The translations under genes were made by a program, and so were the position numbers. 36,536 bases of DNA from Megasphaera sp. NM10 (GTDB lineage Bacteria; Bacillota; Negativicutes; Veillonellales; Megasphaeraceae): assembly GCF_000417505.1 (NCBI RefSeq), contig NZ_APHY01000033.1, positions 1 to 36,536 on the forward strand, given 5' to 3'. Shown here one piece after another: positions 1-8,341 of this stretch (position 1 is the stretch's first letter; each line of letters starts with the position of its first letter). The notes beneath the pieces were generated by a model. That model saw only the letters and a list, made by a program, of their open reading frames with translations. It was not told the DNA's origin and made no database searches.

Positions 1-3000
1 TCGATTTTGCTCAGTTCCTTATCGCTGGCCGTGTCAGTCAGAGCGGGCGCATTGGTCTTCTTATCGGCGGCCATGGTGACAGCCTTTTCTTTAATCTGCG
101 CTTCCTTCTGCGCATCAGCTTCGACAGCTTTCAGATGTTCCTGGGCGTACATAGCATCCAGCTTTTCCTTATCCTTCTGATAGTTCGCATTGAAGGCCTT
201 GGACTCATTCAATTTTTCGCATTCTTTTTTAAACTTACGGTCTGTCAGCTCGACCTGCGTTGCCGTAGACTGGGCATAACTGTCATCAATCTGCTGATGG
301 GTCTGGAGTGCCTGGTCAGCCATCTTCTTGCGATAATTGACCATACGCTGAGCAAAATCGTTACTACCCGTTCCACCGGCCCCTTGAGCCTTGACCTGAT
401 TGTAGTTAGATTGAATCTCGGCAGCATATTCCGCCTTATCGCTGCCACCGTAATAGTCAGCTACGCCAGCCCATACATCACCGCCATTGGCGTTGATTTT
501 ATCCTGTAACATGGCTGCCCCGGCCAAGGCATTAGAATAAACGTTGCTCTGGTAATCAGGGTATAAGTCGCTAATCTTCACGCGGCCGCCATTGCCATCG
601 GCAACGTCCTGGTCTCCGCTGAGGACCTGCATCATACCGCCGCCATTGCCACCATCCATCGAAATGCCGCTGACTGTATTGCCGCCACTTTCTTTCATGG
701 TCAAGGCTAACAGCAGCGCCGGATCCTGATTGTAGGCTGAAGCCGCGGCCTTGATGGCCTGCGTATAAACGCTTTGGTCCCAGTTGAATTGAGGCTGACG
801 TGCTTGATGTCCACCAGTATCTGAGAAGCCGGCATATTCGGCCATATTAATATAGCCATAGACATCAAAAGCCTGACGATGGTCCGTGCTATAGTGCGTA
901 GACACGCCAGCACTGCCACCAGCGGCATAATAACCAGTACCGTTTCCATCAATCATGATGACATGTCCAGTGGGGTCACCTTCACCGTCATTCGTGATGG
1001 CCACGTCACCAGGTCGGGGAGTATACCCAGAACTTGCCGGATGAAAAGCACCCCCTGCATTTTGAGCCCAGTAATCTGCATTAGGACCTAAATCCCAGGC
1101 ATTCGATACACCAGCATTCGACCAAGCATTTTCAATGTATGTCGTGCAAACAACTTGGCCATCACCCGTGCCATATGGCAGTCGACTAAGCGCCTGAGCG
1201 TTATAAATGGCCCCAGCTCGCGGGTCGTAAGAGCCTGCACTTGCGCTACTGCCAGACGCTACGCTACTACCGCCAGTACTTCCACCACCACCAAATTGCC
1301 CGAATGTAGGCATCGTGTAGTCCGTGTCATCGGATACTTTCGGCGGATTATCATGGATGGCCTGCGCTGCCTGACGCTTGGCTTTTTCTTCAGACGTCAT
1401 GCCACTGCCGGCGTTACTCATGGCGTTATTTGTCTGAAAAATCTTTTGGATGAGGCTTTGCAGCCAGCCGATAGCGGTCTTCACAAAGCTGCGGATAGTT
1501 TCCAGCCCGCTCTTGGCCCAGTCTGGCAGGATTGAGTTGGCCATATCCCCCAGGGCGTCGGCCACGCGGCTCAGCGCCGATGAAACGCCATCATACAGCC
1601 AGTTAAACGCGGCAATGCCTGCCGTAATGGTATTGGCAATGACGGTCAAGAACAACGACAAGGCCGCAACGACGACGTTGATGACTGCGATAATAACATA
1701 AATAGCTGCCGTAAATACCGTAGCCAACAAGGTAATCAGAGGCGCAGCGGCAGAAACTAGATTACTGATAGCCTGCCCTAATTCACCCCATAATTGTTTC
1801 AACGCAGTGCCGGCCATATTCACGGCTTTCATCGTCCCAGGTACGACGTTCAGGAAGTCCGTCAGATTATGACCCGATGCGACAAAGGCGGCAATAGCGA
1901 CGCCAACAGCGGCAACAACCAGGCCAAGCGGACCGAAAGCCAGTACCAATCGGCCAATGCCAGAAACGACTTGCGGCAGTGACGTAATCGCCCCTTTGAG
2001 ACTACCTGCAAAACTCAGCAAACCTGTTCCCGCAGATACAGCCCCGGTCTTCATCAACGTAAAGCTAGTAGTTGCGGCTGCCATACCTGGAGGAATCGTA
2101 GCCAATGCATTTTTCAAAGTGTTGAGGCCTGTCAGAAAAGATCCAGCCAGCGGAGCAGCGGCCAGTTTTGCATTGAGAGCGAATGATTGCAGTGCTGGAA
2201 TCGTTGCTACTGTAAGGGTCGTTGCAAGGCCCGCCGCGGCAACTTCCACTTCAGGCGGAATCATCTGCGACAAGGCTTCGCCAATACCTTGATTTTTTAC
2301 GAGATTAGCAAACTGCTGTAAGCTATCTCCCAAAGAGGAAAAAAGATCCGGTAAATTCAAGGCATCCGAAATCTGTTGGCCGACGGCAATAGCAGACTGA
2401 CTGAGGCCGTCCATCATATTTGACCACGTGCCTGTAATCGTCTGTGCCTGCTGGTCCATCATACCGCCAAACTTCTCTTCCATGCCACCGACGAGGGCCT
2501 GTAAGCCTGTCTGAGCGTCGACAGCCCCCTTGCTTACCATGTCCATAGCTTGCGGGACAGATGTACCAATTTTATCGGCCAGCATCTGCCAGGCAGGAAT
2601 CCCGGCTTCTGTCAGCTGCAGCATTTCATCACTCTGGACTTTCGATTTTGCCGCCATCTGACCCAGAGCCAGGGTAATCCGGTCAATCCCTTCTTTTCCC
2701 AGCCCTACGCCGGCGGCGGCATCGCCAACCGCTTTCAATGTCGGGATGATTTGTTCTGCTGTAAAACCAAAGGCCAGGAATTTCTGCGAAGCCGCGGCCA
2801 CATCATTGAATTCAAAAGGCGTTTTGGCCGCAAAGTCCTGTAACTGGCCGAGCAGGTTCTTGGCCCGCTCTGCACTACCCAACATATTCGTCATAGCCGC
2901 CTGGACCTGCTGGAAGTTCCCGGCCGCCTGGACGGCTTTGACGCCTAATGCACCGAGGGAAGCGGCTACCCCCGCAATACTCATGACAGCGGCCTTCGAC

Positions 3001-3119
3001 GCCGATAACGTTTCTTCTCCCAATGCAGATTTTAACTCGGCCTTCGTAGCCGACAATTCCCTGCGAAGCTCGGAGCTATTCGCCCCAATCTTGACCAAGA
3101 TACTCGTCACTGTCGCCAT
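1..3119 (-). CDS. Tail tape-measure protein with two peptidoglycan hydrolase domains (C-terminus cut by window edge)
   Basis: The reading frame is open from the ATG at 3119 to the left edge, giving at least 1039 residues. The N-terminus (MATVTSILVKIG) and the following helical, Ala/Gln-rich segment are typical of tape-measure proteins, which set tail length and are ejected with the DNA. Hydrophobic segments lie around residues 455-500. After a Gly/Ser-rich linker there is a domain with a Cys near residue 658 (VVCTTYIENAW) and a downstream GHVIMIDG stretch, resembling NlpC/P60 or CHAP amidases. A second domain has ALTMKESGGN with Glu near 810 followed by GGGMMQV, the pattern of SLT lytic transglycosylases. 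The last visible part is charged and probably coiled coil. Its start lies inside the reading frame of the upstream chaperone extension, as in many tail modules. The tape-measure role is firm; the exact family of the Cys domain is inference. Confidence 0.93.
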   Translation of the reverse strand, partial: MATVTSILVKIGANSSELRRELSATKAELKSALGEETLSASKAAVMSIAGVAASLGALGVKAVQAAGNFQQVQAAMTNMLGSAERAKNLLGQLQDFAAKTPFEFNDVAAASQKFLAFGFTAEQIIPTLKAVGDAAAGVGLGKEGIDRITLALGQMAAKSKVQSDEMLQLTEAGIPAWQMLADKIGTSVPQAMDMVSKGAVDAQTGLQALVGGMEEKFGGMMDQQAQTITGTWSNMMDGLSQSAIAVGQQISDALNLPDLFSSLGDSLQQFANLVKNQGIGEALSQMIPPEVEVAAAGLATTLTVATIPALQSFALNAKLAAAPLAGSFLTGLNTLKNALATIPPGMAAATTSFTLMKTGAVSAGTGLLSFAGSLKGAITSLPQVVSGIGRLVLAFGPLGLVVAAVGVAIAAFVASGHNLTDFLNVVPGTMKAVNMAGTALKQLWGELGQAISNLVSAAAPLITLLATVFTAAIYVIIAVINVVVAALSLFLTVIANTITAGIAAFNWLYDGVSSALSRVADALGDMANSILPDWAKSGLETIRSFVKTAIGWLQSLIQKIFQTNNAMSNAGSGMTSEEKAKRQAAQAIHDNPPKVSDDTDYTMPTFGQFGGGGSTGGSSVASGSSASAGSYDPRAGAIYNAQALSRLPYGTGDGQVVCTTYIENAWSNAGVSNAWDLGPNADYWAQNAGGAFHPASSGYTPRPGDVAITNDGEGDPTGHVIMIDGNGTGYYAAGGSAGVSTHYSTDHRQAFDVYGYINMAEYAGFSDTGGHQARQPQFNWDQSVYTQAIKAAASAYNQDPALLLALTMKESGGNTVSGISMDGGNGGGMMQVLSGDQDVADGNGGRVKISDLYPDYQSNVYSNALAGAAMLQDKINANGGDVWAGVADYYGGSDKAEYAAEIQSNYNQVKAQGAGGTGSNDFAQRMVNYRKKMADQALQTHQQIDDSYAQSTATQVELTDRKFKKECEKLNESKAFNANYQKDKEKLDAMYAQEHLKAVEADAQKEAQIKEKAVTMAADKKTNAPALTDTASDKELSKI

Positions 3120-3471
3120 CAACCCCCGCCTCCTCTCGTTGACTCTTGAATGATTCTAAAAACGCCTTGCGTTCACGTTCCCGTTCGCCGTCTGTCTTTT
3201 CATGCAGGAACGGCCGGGCCAATTCTTTGGCCGGTACGGGATGTTTTGTGTGAACACTTATCATGTTGCTAACGAACCAGGCCGTCGTAAACGCCTGGTC
3301 TTCCCGGCGCACCTGGTAGCCATCAATGAGCTTGCTTAGCTCCATGGGAGACAACCGATAGAATTCCCATGGCTTGAGTCCTAAGGGGCCATAAGCCTGC
3401 GATTCTGCCCACTCCAGCCACTCATAAAAAGACGGGGGCGGCTTGTCGCTGGCTCCCTCCGCCTCTAATCT
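3076..3471 (-). CDS. Tail assembly chaperone, -1 frameshift extension (gpT part of a gpG-gpGT pair)
   Basis: This frame has no good start of its own but is open from the slippery run at 3471-3477 to the stop at 3076-3078, adding about 131 residues to the 124 read before the shift (about 255 in total). In lambda-like and many Firmicute phages the short chaperone (gpG) and its -1 fusion (gpGT) are both made and coat the tape-measure protein during tail assembly. Position supports this: it lies between the tail tube gene and the tape-measure gene and overlaps the latter by 44 bases. The segment is charged, with WLEWAESQAYGPLGLKPWEF near its start. A separate start at a TTG or ATG near 3345-3354 is possible but has no convincing ribosome binding site. 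Confidence 0.8.
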   Translation of the reverse strand, partial: RLEAEGASDKPPPSFYEWLEWAESQAYGPLGLKPWEFYRLSPMELSKLIDGYQVRREDQAFTTAWFVSNMISVHTKHPVPAKELARPFLHEKTDGERERERKAFLESFKSQREEAGVDGDSDEYLGQDWGE

Positions 3472-3477
3472 TTTTTT
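3437..3477 (-). promoter_or_regulatory. Programmed -1 ribosomal frameshift site with downstream hairpin
   Basis: Eight A residues (minus strand, 3478-3471) contain the heptamer A AAA AAA correctly phased in the gpG frame, three codons before its stop. Eight bases after the run, GGCGG at 3463-3459 can pair with CCGCC at 3441-3437. Shifting -1 opens the downstream frame for 131 codons. Confidence 0.8.
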
Positions 3478-3842
3478 TCGTCAGCTACGTCCTGCCGGGC
3501 TTTCTCCGTCAACTCTTCCGGGAAAGCGCCATAATACGCGGCCTTGCCAAGGATGCCACTGCCGGCGATGGCTTTAACGGCCGGAATATAGAAATCTTCT
3601 TCCAGGCTCTTGCCCTGGTCAAGCAATTCCTGGATGCGTTCTGCGTACCACAGTTCATTGTGCTTCTTATGATGGGCCAGGCCAATCATGAAGATCTTCG
3701 TCAGGACATTCAGGTTCAATTCATTCCTGCTGACGATAGTACTGATGCCTTCGCCGCAAGCCTGTTCCAACTGCATCAGACGGGCAATATTGAAGTACAT
3801 ATATTGCCCGTCACCGAACAAATCAAAAGGGACTTTCTTCAT
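3465..3842 (-). CDS. Tail assembly chaperone, short form (gpG-like)
   Basis: A 125-residue protein beginning MKKVPFDLFGDGQYMYFNIAR, with a strong ribosome binding site (AAGGAGG, 8 bases before ATG). It is mostly helical and acidic, and ends KKD at the slippery A-run. Size, position right after the tail tube gene and the -1 overlap identify it as the first of the two tail chaperones that bind the tape-measure protein before tail polymerisation. No sequence motif is diagnostic by itself, so the call rests on gene order and on the frameshift signal. Confidence 0.85.
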   Translation of the reverse strand: MKKVPFDLFGDGQYMYFNIARLMQLEQACGEGISTIVSRNELNLNVLTKIFMIGLAHHKKHNELWYAERIQELLDQGKSLEEDFYIPAVKAIAGSGILGKAAYYGAFPEELTEKARQDVADEKKD

Positions 3843-3855
3843 GGTTCAATCCTCC

Positions 3856-4317
3856 TTACGCACCGGGTGTTGTTAATTCAGACAACGGACCATTACCGGA
3901 CAACGTACCTTTAATCGTGGCAGCATCGTCGTATTTCGTCGACAGGCTGAAATCAGTAACAGCCGCCCAGCCGGTACGATATTTCTTATCCGGATATTCA
4001 AACTTGACATGGACCAGCTGGCCATCATTGAAAGCATCTTCGAGGAACTGAGAGCCGGCATCGTTCAAAATGACGACAGATTCCAGGTCAATACTCCATT
4101 CGCGGAGCCCGGCCAGCGAAGACTTCCAACCACCAGACGTTTTATTGCTGGCGTCAATGGAATCGGCCTTACGCGTCAAATCACCACTGCGCTGACCACC
4201 CAGCAAGGTCCAGGTCGGCGTAGCTTCCGTTTCGCCCGTATTCAGGTAAATCAGGTAATCCTTGCCGGCGGTAGCTACAGAGCCGGTATTCGTCGGTGTT
4301 GCATATTTACGTGCCAT
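3856..4317 (-). CDS. Major tail tube protein
   Basis: A 153-residue protein starting MARKYATPTNTGSVATAGKD. Stretches such as LIYLNTGETEATPTWTLLGG, DSIDASNKTSGGWKSSLAG and SIDLESVVILNDAGS match the beta-rich fold and typical wording of TP901-1/phi13-type tail tube proteins, which polymerise into the tube around the tape measure. It lies between the tail terminator-like gene and the tail chaperones, the expected place. It has its own ribosome binding site (GGAGGGTGC just before the ATG). Confident on role, less on the exact family. Confidence 0.9.
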   Translation of the reverse strand: MARKYATPTNTGSVATAGKDYLIYLNTGETEATPTWTLLGGQRSGDLTRKADSIDASNKTSGGWKSSLAGLREWSIDLESVVILNDAGSQFLEDAFNDGQLVHVKFEYPDKKYRTGWAAVTDFSLSTKYDDAATIKGTLSGNGPLSELTTPGA

Positions 4318-4329
4318 ATAAGCACCCTC

Positions 4330-4737
4330 CTATTCTGTATACGTAACTGTGAACTGGAAAATGGCCAGGCCGATGTTCGTCATCCCTGCCGGTGTAGCAA
4401 ATAAGATCTTATCGACGTTACTGCTTTCGGCCCAGCCATCAATTGTTTCGTTTTCACGCAGCACTTCATCAACTTCCATGGCAAAGTCTTCGATATACTG
4501 CGCATCTGTCTCTTTCCCTTTCGGGTTTGGTGAGATAATTTCAATCGTGAAGACAGCCGAAGCCTGGCGCTTCCCTTTGCTGAATGGCTCGTAAGTAATC
4601 GAGTCACAGCAGATATACCCGGTCAGCTCCTTCGGATACGCCGGGCCAGATACGGCATTCAGCCATACCATATCAGGGAATTCATCTTTCAAAATCTCAC
4701 AGATTTCATTGGCAATCTGACGGAATCGGTTCATCAT
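4330..4737 (-). CDS. Tail terminator / minor tail completion protein
   Basis: A 135-residue protein (MMNRFRQIANEICEILKDEF...) ending in a beta-strand-rich half (IFQFTVTYTE). Length, alpha-then-beta pattern and the slot directly before the tail tube gene match gpU-like tail terminator or completion proteins, which cap the finished tail tube. It overlaps the preceding gene by 4 bases (ATGA), suggesting translational coupling. No catalytic motif is expected. The call rests largely on synteny. Confidence 0.65.
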   Translation of the reverse strand: MMNRFRQIANEICEILKDEFPDMVWLNAVSGPAYPKELTGYICCDSITYEPFSKGKRQASAVFTIEIISPNPKGKETDAQYIEDFAMEVDEVLRENETIDGWAESSNVDKILFATPAGMTNIGLAIFQFTVTYTE

Positions 4738-5123
4738 GCACGGGATAAGCGGATTACCCCGACGCCCCCTTTCCCGCTGCCATCAATGCCGTCGACAGCA
4801 AAGTCAGCATAAGTCAGCCGGCTTTCCAGGTCTTTTGCCATCTGGACGTACATCTTATATTTCTGGAAATAAATATCTTCAGAACGGCTACCATCAACCA
4901 TGACCGTCGTATCCGAGCCAACCATAGAGGCGGCACATTCCCGGCAGGCCACCGCTTTTCCCAGCTGTTTAATGGCCAGGCGCGGCGGCAGTTGAATATC
5001 AGCGTCAGACAGGCTGAAAGAAGCGGCTAAACGATGAAGGTAATCATTGGCATAGTCGACGTCACAGTCTCTGCACGTTAGGATGTTGTCTGTAATATCT
5101 GCTAATGTAATGAATTCCATCAT
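4734..5123 (-). CDS. Probable head-tail connector protein with two CxxC pairs
   Basis: A 129-residue protein beginning MMEFITLADITDN. Gene order (capsid, gp10-like, this gene, tail terminator, tail tube) puts it in the head-tail joining slot. The N-terminal half with DVDYANDYLHRLAASF resembles the helical bundle of connector proteins. It carries CRDC (residues 17-20) and CREC (59-62), four Cys that could bind a metal or be incidental. It overlaps the neighbours on both sides by 4 bases. I do not recognise a named family. Confidence 0.55.
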   Translation of the reverse strand: MMEFITLADITDNILTCRDCDVDYANDYLHRLAASFSLSDADIQLPPRLAIKQLGKAVACRECAASMVGSDTTVMVDGSRSEDIYFQKYKMYVQMAKDLESRLTYADFAVDGIDGSGKGGVGVIRLSRA

Positions 5124-5584
5124 TTTACCTCCTCAAAAACCCGTCGGACAGCATTTTCAAACCGGCCGATGATTTGCCGTTTATTGGCGTTGGCTGCATT
5201 AAAGATGAAGGGGTCCCGTTTGGTTCCCGGATGATAAACTCGTTTCGCAAAAACGAATTTGCCGCCGGCAGTCCAGCGCAGAGCCAATTTCCGTTTCGGC
5301 GTAATGACATGCTTCGGCGTCCCCTGGTGCAGGTAAATGGTAACCTTGCGAGTCGTCCCGACTGTACCCACCCAGGTATCCCCACTGAACTGTACGTTGG
5401 ATTCAATGGATCGCTCAGCCTCACCAGAACGCGTAACAAATTTATGTTTCTCACGGGCTGTCCGCTGAACGTCACGGACCGATGACAACATAGCCGAACG
5501 AAGCTGTTGCCGCGCGCCTCTGGAAATGCGGTCCAGCCTGGAAATAGCTTCATCCAGGCCCTGGACCTCAATCTTCAATTCCAT
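5120..5584 (-). CDS. HK97 gp10-like head-tail component
   Basis: A 154-residue basic protein. The pattern of an N-terminal helix (LDEAISRLDRISRGARQQLR), then VTRSGEAERSIESNV, a beta hairpin and a late FIFNAANANKRQIIGRFENA helix is characteristic of HK97 gp10-type proteins involved in head-tail joining or neck formation. It starts 4 bases after the capsid gene and overlaps the next gene by 4 bases, so it is part of a tightly packed late operon. Function is known only at the level of head-tail connection. Confidence 0.8.
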   Translation of the reverse strand: MELKIEVQGLDEAISRLDRISRGARQQLRSAMLSSVRDVQRTAREKHKFVTRSGEAERSIESNVQFSGDTWVGTVGTTRKVTIYLHQGTPKHVITPKRKLALRWTAGGKFVFAKRVYHPGTKRDPFIFNAANANKRQIIGRFENAVRRVFEEVK

Positions 5585-5588
5585 TGGC

Positions 5589-6443
5589 TTACGCGCCGGC
5601 AGTCGGGTTTGCCGTCATGCAGGCCAAGGCGTTCGGCTGCACGACCTGAGCCCCATAAACGAACAACCCTTTAATAGCATCACAGAAGGATTTTTCGGGC
5701 CGGAAGGCTTCCGTCTTGGTGACCTGGGATGCAAAGGAAATGGCATCTGTTGTGCCGGCCAGGATTTTGTACTTCGCATTGGCCGTATTCGGGACGTTGT
5801 TGGACTGATAAATATTGAATCCGGCCGCCGTGCCGATAAACCCATTGGACAGGACGGCGTCAGTCTTGGCCGTACCAGCGGCAACGAAGCGTTCGTCTTT
5901 AAGCATCAGGCCATAGAACCAGGACGGGACGACGACGAAGCGGCCGTCTGCCCGGACGTTCTTATCATCTAATGCACATTTGAGGTCGACCAAGGATTCG
6001 TAGGCCTGTGCTGCTGTAGTCAATGCCAGCGGCGTGGTATCCGAACCAAGGCCTTGCGTTACGCCGGCTTTCTTGTAGAAGCTGGCAATATACTGATCCA
6101 CGACATCGCGGACGCCATAAGAAGCGCGCTGCATGGCCGTATCAATCAAGTTGACATTGGCCTGAGCGGCATCGACATCATCGACCTTGAAAGCAAAGTA
6201 TTTCTGTTGGTCGATTTTGAGCTGGGTCGGCGTGCCATCGACGTCATCCAGTGTGATGTCTTCCGTCTTTTTGTAGTCCTTGATAGCAATATCGCCAATC
6301 TGATTGATAATAACCGTATCGCCGGCCTGGGAAATGTCGCCTTCGTAATCACGGTTGCATAAGTTGCCGTAAATCAAGGCTTTATCTAGATGTGCCAGCA
6401 ATCTGGCTTCCCAAATCGTAGGAATAAATGTGGTGATTGCCAT
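5589..6443 (-). CDS. Major capsid protein
   Basis: A 284-residue protein (MAITTFIPTIWEARLLAHLD...). The phrases GDTVIINQIGDIAIKDY, FAFKVDDVDAAQANVNLID and RFVVVPSWFYGLMLKDERF are typical of HK97-fold coat proteins of the type that begin with an N-arm, have a long spine helix (AMQRASYGVRDVVDQYIAS) and end with a beta-rich A-domain. No N-terminal delta domain is fused, in keeping with a separate scaffold gene immediately upstream. Its ATG overlaps the scaffold stop codon (TAATG), suggesting coupled translation. It should be the most abundant virion protein. Confidence 0.92.
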   Translation of the reverse strand: MAITTFIPTIWEARLLAHLDKALIYGNLCNRDYEGDISQAGDTVIINQIGDIAIKDYKKTEDITLDDVDGTPTQLKIDQQKYFAFKVDDVDAAQANVNLIDTAMQRASYGVRDVVDQYIASFYKKAGVTQGLGSDTTPLALTTAAQAYESLVDLKCALDDKNVRADGRFVVVPSWFYGLMLKDERFVAAGTAKTDAVLSNGFIGTAAGFNIYQSNNVPNTANAKYKILAGTTDAISFASQVTKTEAFRPEKSFCDAIKGLFVYGAQVVQPNALACMTANPTAGA

Positions 6444-7126
6444 TATTCTTTCACTCCTTTACTGATATCCGCCCAGTGCTCATTGATTTCGGCCCTGGAC
6501 ATGTCTTTTAAATCATCCATCGTATACGCCTTGCCGCTGGAGCCGCTACCGCCAGACGAGCCACTGCCCGAGTGACTGTCATTTTTTACGGCCCAAGGAT
6601 TTGCACTAAGCCAGCCTTTGACGCCATCTGCAACCGCAAGCTCCTTATCCCCATCTTTATAGACAAGGCTGCCATCATCTTTGGCACTAATGTTGCTAAG
6701 CAACACCTGTGCAAAGACATCTGGTTTAACGGCCTTGCCATCTGTAAGGGCAGCCATGACTTGAGATTTCATGACGGACTGGATGCGCTTTGCCTTTTCT
6801 TCGGCAGCTTTCTTTTCACTGGCCGTATACTTATCAGTCAAATCCTTGACCTGTTTCTGTAATGTTTCCATCTGCGTCCCCATTTCCTGAGGGTCTCCAC
6901 CTAACTGCTGGAGGACGGACAAGGTCGTCGCTAAATTTTTGATAGAATCGTCGACATTATCGCCATCACGCAAGCCAAGGGCGTCCAGCACCTTGTTCCG
7001 AGATATACGATTATTGGCCGCTTCACTGCGTACTTTGCTGATCTCGGTCTGCAAGTCAGCCACCATAGAGCCGCCGTTTTCGATTTTTCCTAAAGCTTCA
7101 AAAATTTGCTGTAATGTGTAAGCCAT
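6443..7126 (-). CDS. Capsid scaffolding protein
   Basis: A 227-residue, highly charged protein just before the capsid gene. Residues about 75-125 (METLQKQVKDLTDKYTASEK and onwards) form a predicted coiled coil. A Gly/Ser linker (SGSGSSGGSGSSG, about 193-206) separates the rod from a C-terminal helical hook (MDDLKDMSRAEINEHWADI), as in phage scaffolds where the C-terminus binds coat protein. No protease domain is visible. A ribosome binding site (CAGGAGGTAC) precedes the ATG at 7126. Scaffold proteins guide procapsid assembly and are then removed. Confidence 0.85.
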   Translation of the reverse strand: MAYTLQQIFEALGKIENGGSMVADLQTEISKVRSEAANNRISRNKVLDALGLRDGDNVDDSIKNLATTLSVLQQLGGDPQEMGTQMETLQKQVKDLTDKYTASEKKAAEEKAKRIQSVMKSQVMAALTDGKAVKPDVFAQVLLSNISAKDDGSLVYKDGDKELAVADGVKGWLSANPWAVKNDSHSGSGSSGGSGSSGKAYTMDDLKDMSRAEINEHWADISKGVKE

Positions 7127-7225
7127 TTTGTACCTCCTGGGTATAAAAAAAGAACCGTTCTTTTACGTCTGCGGTCCGCGTCTGGCGGCGAAAAGACAAG
7201 ATATAAAATTGCAACAAAAAAGCGC

Positions 7226-8341
7226 CTACGTGATTCCAATATCATTTGACCAATTACGCATATATTGGCGCCAGTCGGCTCGCCCCTGTTCCCAGGCATG
7301 GGCCCCGTCGATACCCAGCAAATGACAGCGTTTCTGATGAGACTGCCGCTTAAGATAGGCATCACCGCCATCCTTGATTTGATCGCGCTGCCGGCTCATG
7401 TTGATTTCAGTCACATAGACCAGCGACAGATGACAGAGGCAATGCGGATGAACCGGCAGTATAGGAGTCTTATCTTTCGGAAAGATTCCCGGACCCAAGC
7501 CCCAAAGGTTTGCCTGCGCGTACAGGTCGCAGATGTCGTAATGAGGATGACGACTGGACAGCGTCCACTTGTAAGCGGCAACATCATCGTCCGTATCGTA
7601 ACGGGCATGGAAGCCATCAGCCCAGGCACGGGCCGCTTCTGTCCGGGCGATACGTTCGGCCACGTAACGGCTCTTTTCTTCCAGAGCCACATGAACAGCC
7701 CTGTCCAACGCCTTTTCGCTTCCATCGGCCACGGCGTTCAATAACTCGCTGTACGCCGTTCTAAGGGCTTGGTTTGGGGCGCCATGTTCTCCTATCAGCG
7801 CCACTTGTCGGCGGGCTCTGCGGACGAGCTGGCGCATCTGTGCCCCATCTGCGGCAGTCAGTTCCGACCGCCTGGCAAAATTCACAATATCCTGCAAATA
7901 CTTCGGCATTTCCTGCCGCCTGACGACTGCCTGCCCACTGCGGTATCCATCGTACAAATTCCGGGCCGCCTGCATGGCATGACGGTTCTGTTTCAGCTGG
8001 TTCTTGATGGTCCCGACGACACGGGCACGCATTTCCTTATCAGCGCCATGGAGTTTCTTCGACAAGGTCATTCCTGACGCATCCCAGGCTTCTTCGAGTT
8101 GCGAAGGGAGCAGAGGGATGGTCTGGCCATAGCCGGCTTCACACGCTTCTTTTACAGCCTGTCTGACAGCATCCATGAAGACATCGCTGATTTTGTAGGT
8201 AAGCCAGGCCTGTTCTACAACAGCCTTGACATCCCCATCTTCATCCAAGTTGTCGATGACGTAAAGGGCAACGGCGTCAACGGCCCGCTGGAATACCTGG
8301 CTAAACCGCTTCAAAATTCCCGAAATAGGGCTTTTCATCAA
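7226..8341 (-). CDS. Phage head morphogenesis protein, MuF/SPP1 gp7-like
   Basis: A 371-residue protein following portal, with a 4-base overlap. The N-terminal 200 residues are helical and basic. The MuF-type signature lies at residues 260-305: TLSSRHPHYDICDLYAQANL followed by PVHPHCLCHL, with conserved His and Cys residues. In SPP1 the counterpart gp7 travels in the head and affects DNA ejection; in Mu, gpF is needed for head maturation. The C-terminal tail (residues 315-371) is basic and has no recognisable toxin domain, unlike MuF polymorphic toxins. A 99-base gap with weak inverted repeats separates it from scaffold. Confidence 0.88.
   Translation of the reverse strand: MMKSPISGILKRFSQVFQRAVDAVALYVIDNLDEDGDVKAVVEQAWLTYKISDVFMDAVRQAVKEACEAGYGQTIPLLPSQLEEAWDASGMTLSKKLHGADKEMRARVVGTIKNQLKQNRHAMQAARNLYDGYRSGQAVVRRQEMPKYLQDIVNFARRSELTAADGAQMRQLVRRARRQVALIGEHGAPNQALRTAYSELLNAVADGSEKALDRAVHVALEEKSRYVAERIARTEAARAWADGFHARYDTDDDVAAYKWTLSSRHPHYDICDLYAQANLWGLGPGIFPKDKTPILPVHPHCLCHLSLVYVTEINMSRQRDQIKDGGDAYLKRQSHQKRCHLLGIDGAHAWEQGRADWRQYMRNWSNDIGIT

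Noticed and set aside
7127-7225. Possible terminator between the MuF gene and scaffold
   Set aside because: Only a short AAAGAAC/GTTCTTT stem, and a terminator here would cut the late operon.
7226-8341. MuF protein as a polymorphic toxin carrier
   Set aside because: The C-terminus after the MuF motif is only about 65 residues, basic, without a recognisable toxin domain or a following immunity gene.
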